A DNA stretch of 39,715 bases from a bacterium (GTDB lineage: Bacteria; Cyanobacteriota; Vampirovibrionia; Gastranaerophilales; Gastranaerophilaceae). The notes beneath the pieces were generated by a model. The model did no database searches, was not told the DNA's origin, and saw nothing but the letters and a program-made list of their open reading frames with translations. The translations under genes were made by a program, and so were the position numbers. The first letter of the stretch is position 1. Every line of letters starts with the position of its first letter. Positions 1 to 8,166 of the stretch are shown piece by piece. The DNA lies in contig JAFUSQ010000062.1 in the NCBI GenBank assembly GCA_017467605.1, positions 1-39,715 on the forward strand. Direction: 5' to 3'.

Positions 1-3
1 ACT

Positions 4-37
4 AACCACTTGTGATTTATTTCGCAAGTGGTTTTTT
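4..37 (+). terminator. Rho-independent terminator of an upstream gene
   Basis: The arms AACCACTTG (4-12) and CAAGTGGTT (25-33) pair perfectly and run into a six-T tract (32-37). It would end a plus-strand gene lying left of the window. The minus strand shows no T tract before the window edge. Confidence 0.75.
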
Positions 38-158
38 ATGCTGCTTTAAAGAATTTTAGTTGGTCTATGACCTCTTGACTTAATAAATCTTTTAAACTAT
101 AAATAATTTTATGGAGTTCTAACTTCGGTAAGTTTGTTGCTCCATTAAAAAGACCCAT
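36..158 (-). CDS. Possible 40-residue small protein
   Basis: An ATG-initiated minus-strand frame of 40 codons. It begins MGLFNGATNL, contains the amphipathic-looking stretch KLELHKIIYSLKDLL and ends QLKFFKAA. Amino-acid composition is protein-like for such a short frame. Against it, there is no Shine-Dalgarno sequence, and the start codon lies inside the 14-bp terminator palindrome at 145-177. It could be a real small protein, the remnant of a larger gene, or chance. No family is recognised. Confidence 0.3.
   Translation of the reverse strand: MGLFNGATNLPKLELHKIIYSLKDLLSQEVIDQLKFFKAA
75..103 (+). promoter_or_regulatory. Candidate sigma70 promoter ahead of the transporter
   Basis: TTGACT (75-80), a 17-bp spacer and TATAAA (98-103) predict a start near 110. 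The transcript would carry a 35-nt structured leader: ATGGAG (111-116) pairs with CTCCAT (140-145) around a C(UUCG)G tetraloop hairpin. It would then meet the terminator at 145-177 before reaching the transporter gene. Confidence 0.45.
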
Positions 159-177
159 ATCAAATGGGTCTTTTTAA
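145..177 (+). terminator. Perfect 14-bp terminator hairpin between promoter and transporter
   Basis: TTAAAAAGACCCAT (145-158) is an exact inverted repeat of 164-177, with a 5-nt loop and a T5 tract in the 3' arm. The A and T runs make it potentially bidirectional. It ends only 19 bp before the transporter ATG, so it either attenuates that gene or ends a short RNA starting near 110. Confidence 0.75.
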
Positions 178-196
178 TTAGAGTATAAAAGGAATT

Positions 197-1507
197 ATGT
201 TAGCACTTATTACAAATCCGATAGTTATTTCCGTAATTTTGCTTTGCGTAATGTGTTTATGCAGGGTCAACGTTTTGTTAGCTCTTATTGTATCATCAGT
301 TATCGGTGGACTTGTCGGACATATTAGCTTGGCAGAAGTTATGAATATATTCATAAGCGGAATGGGCGGAAACTCTGAAACTGCTTTGAGTTATATTTTA
401 TTAGGAGCTTTTGCTGCTTCTATGACTCATACCGGACTTGCGCCTATTATGTCAATGAAAATTGCTAATGCGATTAAATCCAGAAAATACACTTTAATTT
501 TTATTTTAACAGGAATCGCGATACTTTCTCAAAATCTTATTCCTGTACATATAGCGTTTATTCCGATTTTAATTCCGCCATTACTGGTTATTATGAATGA
601 ATTAAAATTAGACAGACGAGCAGTAGCATCAGGACTGGCATTTGGGCTTAAAGCACCATATATTGTTATTCCTGCGGGTTTTGGTCTGATTTTTCAGGGC
701 TTAATTGCTGAAAATATGATTCAAAACGGAGTTGAAGTTTCAAAAAATGACATTTGGCACTATAGTTGGATATTGGGACTTGGAATGCTTGTGGGATTTC
801 TAATATCAATTTTTATAACATATAGAAGCCCAAGAGAATATAAAAACCTTGAAATTTCTCAAGAAAACCTCAAAGAAAATTTATCATTAAACAAAAATCA
901 TTATATTACGCTTATTGCTGCTGTCTTGACTCTTATTGTTCAACTTTGGACAAATTCTTTACCTTTAGGGGCATTAGTCGGACTGTCAGTAATCTTTGGA
1001 TTAAAAGCGATTGACCATGATAAAATGGATAAATTAATAAACGAAGGAGTTGGCTTGATGGGCTATGTTGCTTTTGTAATGCTTGTTGCTGCAGGATTTG
1101 CCAGCGTAATGAAAGCAACCGGCGGAATTGAAACAATGGTTAATGCCATTACTCCTTATATGACAACAAGTAAGATTATTGCAGCAATTTTAATGCTTAT
1201 TGTCGGATTATTTATAACAATGGGAATAGGAACATCTTTTGGAACAATTCCTATTTTGGCGGTTTTATATGTTCCAATATGTTTAAAATTAGGCTTTAGT
1301 GTTCCGTCAATTATACTAATTTTGGCGGCATCTGCTGCATTAGGAGATGCAGGCTCTCCTGCATCTGATACTACACTTGGACCTACAGCAGGGCTGAATG
1401 CTGACGGCCAGCATAACCATATTTGGGATACCTGTGTTCCGACATTTTTACACTACAATATTGCTCTAATTATTACCACAGTAATTGCAGTGGCAATTTT
1501 GGGATAA
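197..1507 (+). CDS. Na+/H+ antiporter family transporter (YuiF/NhaC-like)
   Basis: A polytopic inner-membrane protein of 436 residues with about 11-12 hydrophobic segments along its whole length. Near residues 396-412 it carries a GDAGSPASDTTLGPT signature, typical of the YuiF-like branch of the Na+/H+ antiporter superfamily. Some members of this branch are annotated as amino-acid transporters. It therefore probably exchanges cations or takes up an organic solute; the substrate cannot be read from sequence. The start is the ATG after AAAAGGA, with unusually tight spacing. A terminator sits just upstream, suggesting attenuation. The gene is monocistronic and converges on an HTH gene one base beyond its stop. 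Confidence 0.8.
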   Translation: MLALITNPIVISVILLCVMCLCRVNVLLALIVSSVIGGLVGHISLAEVMNIFISGMGGNSETALSYILLGAFAASMTHTGLAPIMSMKIANAIKSRKYTLIFILTGIAILSQNLIPVHIAFIPILIPPLLVIMNELKLDRRAVASGLAFGLKAPYIVIPAGFGLIFQGLIAENMIQNGVEVSKNDIWHYSWILGLGMLVGFLISIFITYRSPREYKNLEISQENLKENLSLNKNHYITLIAAVLTLIVQLWTNSLPLGALVGLSVIFGLKAIDHDKMDKLINEGVGLMGYVAFVMLVAAGFASVMKATGGIETMVNAITPYMTTSKIIAAILMLIVGLFITMGIGTSFGTIPILAVLYVPICLKLGFSVPSIILILAASAALGDAGSPASDTTLGPTAGLNADGQHNHIWDTCVPTFLHYNIALIITTVIAVAILG

Positions 1508-1508
1508 T

Positions 1509-1841
1509 CTAAAACTCATCTTCAGCAATTATTCTAAGTATACGATATGCTTTCTCAAGTCGAGACGAATCAAGTTTGATTTTATCAATATAACTATAAA
1601 TATCCGGAAGTATTTCTTCTTCTGTTCTTAAATGGTCATATGAAAATAATATATCAGCAGAAACATTTAATGTTTTCAAAATTTTATCTAAAGTCTCAGA
1701 TGTAACAAAGTTTTCTCCTGATTCTATCCTATTTAAGTTTCGAGGAGTAATATCAATCATATCTGCAAATTTTTCTTGGGTAAAACCTCTTAATTTTCTG
1801 AGCCGCTTAACTTTTTTACCTAACAGATTTTTAATACTCAT
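1509..1841 (-). CDS. XRE-family HTH regulator with helical C-terminal tail
   Basis: A 110-residue protein. Residues 7-62 form a lambda-repressor-like helix-turn-helix (RLRKLRGFTQEKFADMIDIT, then the recognition helix PRNLNRIESGE). A charged helical tail of about 40 residues follows and may dimerise. AAGAGG lies 8 bases before the ATG. It is divergent from the unknown gene at 2041, and the shared region holds a weak ACGTC...GACGT repeat (1860-1864 and 1883-1887). Overall layout resembles the XRE gene at 28603, but no prepilin gene faces it here. The target is unknown. Confidence 0.85.
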   Translation of the reverse strand: MSIKNLLGKKVKRLRKLRGFTQEKFADMIDITPRNLNRIESGENFVTSETLDKILKTLNVSADILFSYDHLRTEEEILPDIYSYIDKIKLDSSRLEKAYRILRIIAEDEF

Positions 1842-2005
1842 GATATTTACCTCTTAATCACGTCTGTTTTTTGTATTGTTATGACGTTAAACATCATTAT
1901 ATATTAAGTTTTATGAAGCTGAAATGGCTCATACAGACTTTATTTTGTATAATAATGTCTTTAAATATCCTAAAATCTAGCAATATTTTTAAACAAAAAG
2001 TTTTA

Positions 2006-2011
2006 TATAAT
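2006..2011 (+). promoter_or_regulatory. -10 box for the 2041-3041 gene pair
   Basis: TATAAT lies 29 bases before the 2041 ATG, followed by GAAAGGGAAAA as ribosome-binding site. No convincing -35 is visible. It sits in the 199-bp region shared with the divergent XRE gene at 1841. Confidence 0.4.
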
Positions 2012-2040
2012 ACGTAGGAAAAAATTAGAAAGGGAAAATT

Positions 2041-2370
2041 ATGGAAGGTATCAATCAAAATTATCATGTACGCGGCAATAACCAAAATACGAACAAAAAA
2101 GGGAAAGGCTTGCTATACACATTTCTTGGTACAGGTTTAGCAACTCAGGCAGGGTATTTTATGTTCAATCGTAAAATTGACAGGGATACATTTGAGTGGG
2201 AGAAGGAATTTAAAGCAAAAGGAGCGACTCCTGAACTGGGTAAAAAATTAGACAAACTTGAAAAACTAAATAATATCGGCGGTAAAGCTTTTAAATACAC
2301 AGGTATAGCCTTGTTAGCAGCTTCTATTATTGAATTTATAAGAATTTATAAAGCAAATCAAAAACAATAG
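2041..2370 (+). CDS. Small two-helix membrane protein, unknown function
   Basis: 109 residues. A polar Asn/Lys-rich N-terminus (1-22) is followed by a hydrophobic segment at about 24-42, a charged central helix (45-80) and a second hydrophobic segment at about 84-103. The central motif ELGKKLDKL resembles ELGKKIDAL in the SFTG membrane protein at 14208, so both may belong to one lineage-specific class. A good ribosome-binding site (AAAGGGA) precedes the ATG. The downstream gene starts 17 bases after the stop, so the two are probably co-transcribed. No characterised family is recognised. Confidence 0.7.
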   Translation: MEGINQNYHVRGNNQNTNKKGKGLLYTFLGTGLATQAGYFMFNRKIDRDTFEWEKEFKAKGATPELGKKLDKLEKLNNIGGKAFKYTGIALLAASIIEFIRIYKANQKQ

Positions 2371-2387
2371 CCAATAGGAGATTATAT

Positions 2388-3041
2388 ATGACAACAACTC
2401 AATTCAACACAATAAGATATGTCACAAATTACGGCGAACATTGCATAGCAACCAAAAATAATGGCACAGTCACAATTCAGGGAGATTGTAACGGAATTCG
2501 AGAAATGCCGGAAGCAGAATTTATGGACGCTTTTGTTAAAGATCAGACAAAAGTAAAATTAGAACGCAGTCCAAATACAGATAGAGTAGATTTAACTACT
2601 CAAACAGGAAGTTTTGAAATCAGCAATAAAACTCTTGAGAATTTCGAGAAATATGTTATAGATAGCAAAAGAGCCTGGTATGACATAACAAACAGACATA
2701 CTTTAAAAGGTATGGGGCTGGACCTTATAATTCAAGAAAAGTTTAACGGACGCAGTGTCAAAGGTAAAATTTGCGGGAAAGAAACAGAATTAAAATTTTA
2801 CAATCCAGGATTATTTGACTTTCTCAGATTGGATAAAGGCGGACTCAAGGGTAATATTGACGGACGACCTGTAAATATAAAATATAGTACAACAAAAAAT
2901 GGTATAAAATTAGAAGGCTTACCTGAAGATTATAGCGATATAAAAATGCATTTGGGACTTGTTATTGCCGAAAAAATATATGATGATATTGCAGCAGATG
3001 AAGCAATGGCAGCCGGTGCAATTATGTCAGGAATGAAGTAA
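2388..3041 (+). CDS. Hypothetical soluble protein
   Basis: 217 residues with no signal peptide or membrane segment. Beta-rich patches alternate with Gly/Asp turns, for example GNIDGRPVNIKYSTTKNGIK around 160-180, and the C-terminus is Ala/Met-rich (AADEAMAAGAIMSGMK). AGGAG precedes the ATG at good spacing. It follows the 2041 gene by 17 bases and probably forms a two-gene unit with it. It converges on the M2 peptidase gene with only 10 bases between stops. Function is not recognised. Confidence 0.7.
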   Translation: MTTTQFNTIRYVTNYGEHCIATKNNGTVTIQGDCNGIREMPEAEFMDAFVKDQTKVKLERSPNTDRVDLTTQTGSFEISNKTLENFEKYVIDSKRAWYDITNRHTLKGMGLDLIIQEKFNGRSVKGKICGKETELKFYNPGLFDFLRLDKGGLKGNIDGRPVNIKYSTTKNGIKLEGLPEDYSDIKMHLGLVIAEKIYDDIAADEAMAAGAIMSGMK

Positions 3042-3051
3042 AAGGGGAAAA

Positions 3052-4605
3052 TTAAAATCTGTTACAAAAATCATCTTCAGACAGTGGTTTTCCGGTAACG
3101 CTTTCTATTATATCTTCTTCTAAAAGCGAAGCTCCATATTTAAATAATTTTTCATTTAAAAATTCTGTTGTATGCTGATTTTTTGAAATTTGTCCAAGTT
3201 CTTTTGTCATTGCACCATAAATTTGAGCCTTTAAAAGTGCAGCTCTGAAATAATTTTGATAATATCCGGGGTGAGATAAATAATGAGGAATTGTTGCCCA
3301 TTCATTATTTAATTCTGTATTTTCTCCTCTGAATAAAAAGGTCTTTTTCATATTACTCCAAAGTACTTTCAAGTCTTGCTCAGGATTTGCATACATTTCT
3401 TTTTCAAAATTTATAATTTGCAGTGAACGAGTTACAAATCTTGCATCATCTTCTTTTAATTCATTCATAAATCCTTCTAAGACTTCATCAGGAACAATAT
3501 CTTCTAAAATTTTTTCGGATTTTGGCAAATCTCCCATCATCATAGCAATAGCCTCAGTCATTACAGGAGAAGAACAATCCTGCTCGATAAAAGGTAATCT
3601 CGAATCTATACCAATATCATAAACACAGTGCCCCAATTCGTGTAAAATAGTATCTAAACTTTTAACATTATTTGTTAAATTTGCTAAAATTCTTGCATCT
3701 TTTCCCGGTTTTATACAAAATGCAAATCCATGTGTATTTTTATTTTTACGAGGAAATAAATCAAGAGTAATCCCCATATTATCTACATTATAACCCATCT
3801 GACCATAAACATTTTTGGCAATTTCAACAACTTGTTCTTTGGTCTTTATGTACGAATTTACTTTTGATTCGTTACTGTTTTGAGGAAGTAACCCATAATG
3901 GAAGTCAAATAATTGCTCCGAAGAAATCCCAAATTCCAATGAAAGTTCAGATTTTCTTTTTTTATCAAATTCAATACATTTACTTTTTAGTTTTCCATAA
4001 ACTCCATTTAGTAATTCAGATAATTTTTCAGGCTTTATATCGTAGGTTTCTTCAACCATATAATCAAAGTAATTATCGAAACCCTTTAATTTGGCATAAT
4101 CATTACGCAATTTAACAAGTTCAACCAAATCTTTTGCAATAATATCTCCGGCTTTAACATTTGCTTCATAAGCCTTTTTACGTATTTCAATATCCTTTTC
4201 AGTTTCTAAAATTTTCATTATCTCTGATTTTGAAACAGGTTTATCATCAATTGTCAAAACATAAGAATTATATTTGGCAGAAATTTCGTTTTCCTTATCT
4301 CGTAAAGCTTTTAATTCCTGACCGGATTCTATTTCATTATAAAAAGCTTTTACTATATCTTTTATTTGCTTTGCCAGATGTTTATTTGCAAATCCTTTTT
4401 CTTTTATTTTTTTAAATTTTTCATACAAATCTTCATTTTTATATAAATTACTCATTTTCTCCTGAGCCAGAGTGTAGATTGAAAGATTTTCATCTGTAGA
4501 ATTTGTATAAAAATTCCAACCTGATAATTCTGCTTCATAAACAAGCACCTCAAGCTCTTTACCAAACTCATCACGCAGAACTTTATAATCCTCTATATTT
4601 GTCAT
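3052..4605 (-). CDS. M2-family (ACE-like) zinc metallopeptidase
   Basis: 517 residues of mostly helical sequence. The gluzincin motif HELGH is at 322-326. Its probable third zinc ligand is Glu351 in VMTEAIAMMMGD, 25 residues after the second His, as in angiotensin-converting-enzyme peptidases. The C-terminal block IPHYLSHPGYYQNYF (around 437-451) also matches that family better than M3. Members of this family remove dipeptides from peptide C-termini. There is no signal peptide, so it probably recycles peptides in the cytoplasm. The start follows AAGGA. It lies 12 bases downstream of the 4618 gene on the same strand, so the two are likely co-transcribed. Family M3 is the alternative. Confidence 0.8.
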   Translation of the reverse strand: MTNIEDYKVLRDEFGKELEVLVYEAELSGWNFYTNSTDENLSIYTLAQEKMSNLYKNEDLYEKFKKIKEKGFANKHLAKQIKDIVKAFYNEIESGQELKALRDKENEISAKYNSYVLTIDDKPVSKSEIMKILETEKDIEIRKKAYEANVKAGDIIAKDLVELVKLRNDYAKLKGFDNYFDYMVEETYDIKPEKLSELLNGVYGKLKSKCIEFDKKRKSELSLEFGISSEQLFDFHYGLLPQNSNESKVNSYIKTKEQVVEIAKNVYGQMGYNVDNMGITLDLFPRKNKNTHGFAFCIKPGKDARILANLTNNVKSLDTILHELGHCVYDIGIDSRLPFIEQDCSSPVMTEAIAMMMGDLPKSEKILEDIVPDEVLEGFMNELKEDDARFVTRSLQIINFEKEMYANPEQDLKVLWSNMKKTFLFRGENTELNNEWATIPHYLSHPGYYQNYFRAALLKAQIYGAMTKELGQISKNQHTTEFLNEKLFKYGASLLEEDIIESVTGKPLSEDDFCNRF

Positions 4606-4617
4606 AACTAAAATTCC

Positions 4618-5328
4618 TTATTTTACAATTATCTCATAACAAGGGTAAGCTTTTGAACAACCTTCAAGACGCTGAATTTTTATATCAACTTTATCAAAAA
4701 CTTTAAATTGATTGGAAAATTCTCCTATTTCAAGGCTTTTGCTATCATTTGGTACAATGTAGTATTTGTAAAAATCTTTATTTTTATCATTAAACAAAAT
4801 ATATTTATTATTCGATTTGGCAAAGTCAATTGAATAATTTCCTTTTACTAATTCTGAAACTTTTATAATTTTGTAATCAGGAAAAATTTCTTGAATTTCA
4901 TTATTTGACAATTTTTTTGGAACAAATTTAACCCCGTTAAATATAATTTCATAAAATTCAAATGTTTTTGGAAAATATGAATAAAGCTTTTTCCCAACTA
5001 AAAATTCTTGCGAATATTCTCCAAATATTGCATTTTCCTTAGGAATTTGAGCATTATCCGTTAACAGAGAATAAGTCGTATTACCGGAAGTTTCTTCCGG
5101 CATTAGAATTTGTAAAACAATTTCTTCCTTGGACATATCATCATCATTATCAGAGTGTTTACGAAATTCATGCTTATTCATGTTATAAGTCCATAATTTC
5201 TGACCAAATCTCGGAAGCACATTATTCTCAAAAGAAGCCTTCTTATCTTCTCCTTCATACAAAATTCCTGCAATAAAAATCACTAGCAGCAGTAAGACAA
5301 CCACCCCAAAAGCATAACGTTTTTTCAT
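4618..5328 (-). CDS. Membrane-anchored extracytoplasmic protein, unknown function
   Basis: 236 residues. Positively charged MKKR is followed by one strongly hydrophobic segment (about 5-24) without a clear signal-peptidase site or lipobox, so it is probably a signal anchor. The remainder is polar, rich in Lys, Asn and aromatics, and looks beta-rich. A strong AGGAGAGGGG site precedes the ATG. It is first in a two-gene unit with the M2 peptidase. A possible promoter is TTGTAT, 17 bp, TATTAA upstream. No family recognised. Confidence 0.7.
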   Translation of the reverse strand: MKKRYAFGVVVLLLLVIFIAGILYEGEDKKASFENNVLPRFGQKLWTYNMNKHEFRKHSDNDDDMSKEEIVLQILMPEETSGNTTYSLLTDNAQIPKENAIFGEYSQEFLVGKKLYSYFPKTFEFYEIIFNGVKFVPKKLSNNEIQEIFPDYKIIKVSELVKGNYSIDFAKSNNKYILFNDKNKDFYKYYIVPNDSKSLEIGEFSNQFKVFDKVDIKIQRLEGCSKAYPCYEIIVK

Positions 5329-5564
5329 AAAAACCCCTCTCCTTCCGGTTAATAATCATATTTGATACAAAATACAATACCACAAAAGAATAATATTTGT
5401 CTAATATTTTATACCCAATTAACCAATATAAATAATCTATTGATAAGTTTAAATATAATTAATCTTTTTCATACTTCCAGCTATTCTTAATTCCAATGAG
5501 CCTCATTTGGGGCTCTTTTTTTAATTTCTGGTAAAGACCCAAAAACCTTTACTATTAACAGAAG
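5329..5564. other. Intergenic region with an orphan plus-strand terminator
   Basis: 236 bases between two minus-strand genes. The upstream part holds the likely promoter of the 5328 gene. The only other clear element is the plus-strand hairpin at 5499-5522. A weak 6-bp hairpin (GTAAAG/CTTTAC, 5532-5553) follows the GHL10 stop. No convincing reading frame was found. Confidence 0.5.
5499..5522 (+). terminator. Plus-strand terminator without an obvious gene
   Basis: GAGCC (5499-5503) and GGCTC (5511-5515) form a short GC stem with a 7-nt loop, followed by seven Ts (5516-5522). Both neighbouring genes lie on the minus strand, where this hairpin has no T tract. It may end an unannotated small RNA or shield against antisense transcription. 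Confidence 0.6.
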
Positions 5565-7472
5565 TTACGACTCTGCCTGCTGTTCTGCGCACTTCTTTTT
5601 TTTCTTCCTTTGAAAAAACCTCTTTTTTTTTTGTTTTTGAGCAATAGTAACACCGGCAGATTTCATATCATTAAATGCACTTGCCATAAGTGTTGTTGTA
5701 TAAACAGGAGTTGTATGTGCATAATCAAAAATAATCACACCGTTAGCATTCATAAGTCTTGTTTGATAAATTTGACGAATTAAATCTTCAGGAGCTCCGC
5801 CCATAAATGTAACAAACAACCCTGCATATAAATCCGTTCTTGGGGATTTTACCCGCATGACATCATTCATCATTGATGCTAACATTTTTGGATCATATGT
5901 TAAAAATAACGGAGTAAAGCCATTTATATAATTATTTTGAGACCAATTTCTCCAATCTTGCTGCTTAGAAGCAAGTGCAGAAGCTATATCAGGGAAAATA
6001 ACCGCACTTATATAAACCTTTTTTTCTTTTCCAAGCTGACCGACTTTTTGAACAAATTCACTTACTTTATTTCTTCTATACTGATTCCAATCATACCATT
6101 GAACATCTGCAACCGTTAAATCCAGCGGATCAACATCATATAATTTTTTAAATTCGTTTCTTGCATATTCGGTAAATCCCCAGGCATTTTGATCATTCCC
6201 AGCCGTTGCGTTCGGATATCTTATATAATCAAGATTTATTCCGTCCGGTTTATAAGTAGTAATAATTTCATCAAGCAATTCAAGTAAAAAATCTTGTACT
6301 TCAGGGTTAGCAGGATCAATAAAATAACCGTTATGTTCTGATACGGATTTTGTTGCACCGGGCATTGATGCATATTTTTTTATTTTATTTCCCCAATCGG
6401 GTCGTATGGATAAAATGCTTGACTGATTATATTCCGGCGGTTGATTACCTACATAAAATGACTGAAACCATATATGAACCTTTATACCTCTTTTATGTGC
6501 TTCACTAATCCATATTTCAAGCGGATCTATACCTTCAAATATTTCATTTTGCACGGTAAATCCATATCTGTTCATTGTTTGACTTGGAAATATTGTTTTG
6601 CCATGAAAATAAGTTTCTAAAAATATATTGTTAAATCCGTTTGCTTTTATTTTGTCAAGAGTAGATATAATTTGTTCTTTTGAAGTTTCCGTTGGTCTTA
6701 TCCAAGTTCCTTTAAGTTCATTTTCAATATACGGAACGGCAGTTTTTATTGCCATATTCGCAGCATCAATAGCCTCTTGAGTGTATTGACGTAAAACAGT
6801 AACATTCTGTTTTTCATTATCTGCAATTTTTAAATAATTTTCAGCAGTTTGAATATGGTTTGACGGCAAGATATAGTTATAATTCAAGGTATTCATTTTA
6901 TAATAATCAATCATTGATTTTGCTTCATTGATTTTTGCTCTTGCTTCAAATGTATAACTTTCAGATGTAGTATAAACAGTTAAAGTTCCGGTCATTATAT
7001 CAACATAAACTTTTGAACCTACCGAAATATTTTGAGTAATCCAATTTTTTGCTCTTCCATGACCACTGATTACAATACCGTTTTTAGGAATAGTAGAATC
7101 CGCACCGCTTAAGGCCACAACCGTATTATTTTCAACAATTGCCTCAGTTCCGAATTCATTTGTGCCTGTATGTAAGCCGTAATTCGGGGTATATATTACA
7201 AGTTTATTTGCACCTCTGCCGCCCGGATAAAAACTTGCACTAAAATTAGGATCTAATGAATCATACCTTATTTCTGAGTTTTTAAATACAACTTCTCCTT
7301 GATTTAAATTTAACGGTGAAAATGCATTTAATTCATTTTTATTATTATTTATAACAGTTTCTTCTTCTGTCTCTGGATAAAAAATTATAGAATCAAGATC
7401 ATCTTCCGCACGTACTTGGGGAAAACTAAATAACAATGCCAATATTATATAAAATAGGTATCTTTTCTTCAT
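5565..7472 (-). CDS. Secreted glycoside-hydrolase-like (GHL10/DUF187) protein
   Basis: 635 residues. A signal peptide ends near VRA|EDD (residue 22). Residues 60-170 form a beta-rich domain with GLHTGTNEFG and IVISGHGRAKNW, resembling phosphodiester-glycosidase-type folds. A helical linker follows (175-250). From about 252 comes a TIM-barrel-type GHL10 domain: GTWIRPTETSK, IKVHIWFQSFYVG, and the diagnostic GINLDYIRYPNA. Related proteins (YngK type) act on envelope glycans; the substrate here is unknown. The C-terminus is an odd Lys-rich tail with two KKK-type runs coded by poly-A. It is last in an operon, 4 bases after the TPR gene. Confidence 0.85.
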   Translation of the reverse strand: MKKRYLFYIILALLFSFPQVRAEDDLDSIIFYPETEEETVINNNKNELNAFSPLNLNQGEVVFKNSEIRYDSLDPNFSASFYPGGRGANKLVIYTPNYGLHTGTNEFGTEAIVENNTVVALSGADSTIPKNGIVISGHGRAKNWITQNISVGSKVYVDIMTGTLTVYTTSESYTFEARAKINEAKSMIDYYKMNTLNYNYILPSNHIQTAENYLKIADNEKQNVTVLRQYTQEAIDAANMAIKTAVPYIENELKGTWIRPTETSKEQIISTLDKIKANGFNNIFLETYFHGKTIFPSQTMNRYGFTVQNEIFEGIDPLEIWISEAHKRGIKVHIWFQSFYVGNQPPEYNQSSILSIRPDWGNKIKKYASMPGATKSVSEHNGYFIDPANPEVQDFLLELLDEIITTYKPDGINLDYIRYPNATAGNDQNAWGFTEYARNEFKKLYDVDPLDLTVADVQWYDWNQYRRNKVSEFVQKVGQLGKEKKVYISAVIFPDIASALASKQQDWRNWSQNNYINGFTPLFLTYDPKMLASMMNDVMRVKSPRTDLYAGLFVTFMGGAPEDLIRQIYQTRLMNANGVIIFDYAHTTPVYTTTLMASAFNDMKSAGVTIAQKQKKKRFFQRKKKKKCAEQQAES

Positions 7473-7476
7473 TAAG

Positions 7477-8166
7477 TTATTTCTTTCTACGTCTGTTATA
7501 ATAACCCGTATTTTTATATTTTAAATCCTCTAAAGCCCTGATTTTATCAGGAAGTTCAGTATTATCCGGTTTGACTAAATAAGCCTTTTTATAATATTGG
7601 TTAGCCCTCAATAAATCACCGAGCTTTTCATACATTACTGCCATTTTTATAAGGACATCATAATTTTCTTTATAACCGTTTTTAAAAGCAATATTATAAT
7701 AGTCAAGAGCTTTTTTATAATCATTACGGGTATAATAAAATTCCCCAAAATGATAATTAGTATAAGCATCAGTCTTGTTTATATCCAAAGCTTGATAAAA
7801 GTAAGCTTTCGCATAGCTGTTTTTATGCTCAAAATCGTAAATACGCGCCATTTGTACTATAGGATATAAATTATTCGGTTCGAGCTTATTTAAAACAAAA
7901 TACTCTCCCCCGGCTTGTTGTAAAAAAAGTTTTCTCTCCTCACCATCAACTTCCAAAGCTTTATTAAAATGTTCATCGGCAGACTTTAGAACAGAAGCTT
8001 TGTCGAACTTGGTATAATCAATAAAACCCTCGTTATACTTAACGACTCCAAACTCAACCGCGAGAGTTTCTACACCAAACAAGGTGCTTCCATATAAAAT
8101 GAAAGCACCAAGCAGTATAAAAATCGTCTTATAAATCTGTATATTTTGGAACCGGATCTGTGTCAT
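7477..8166 (-). CDS. Membrane-anchored TPR protein
   Basis: 229 residues with one N-terminal hydrophobic segment (about 14-33), then tandem tetratricopeptide repeats from about 85 to 210. Clear TPR units include AYTNYHFGEFYYTRNDYKKA and NYDVLIKMAVMYEKLGDLLR. The repeats should sit outside the cytoplasmic membrane and scaffold partners. The ATG used overlaps the preceding gene by 38 bases and lacks a good ribosome-binding site. Translation may instead start by coupling at a non-ATG codon just after that gene's stop. It is the middle gene of a three-gene unit with the GHL10 protein. Confidence 0.8.
   Translation of the reverse strand: MTQIRFQNIQIYKTIFILLGAFILYGSTLFGVETLAVEFGVVKYNEGFIDYTKFDKASVLKSADEHFNKALEVDGEERKLFLQQAGGEYFVLNKLEPNNLYPIVQMARIYDFEHKNSYAKAYFYQALDINKTDAYTNYHFGEFYYTRNDYKKALDYYNIAFKNGYKENYDVLIKMAVMYEKLGDLLRANQYYKKAYLVKPDNTELPDKIRALEDLKYKNTGYYNRRRKK

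Noticed and set aside
111-145. Leader resembling a fluoride riboswitch (ATGGAGTTC...)
   Set aside because: Only the short ATGGAGTTC segment fits; the pseudoknot strands and downstream conserved bases are missing.
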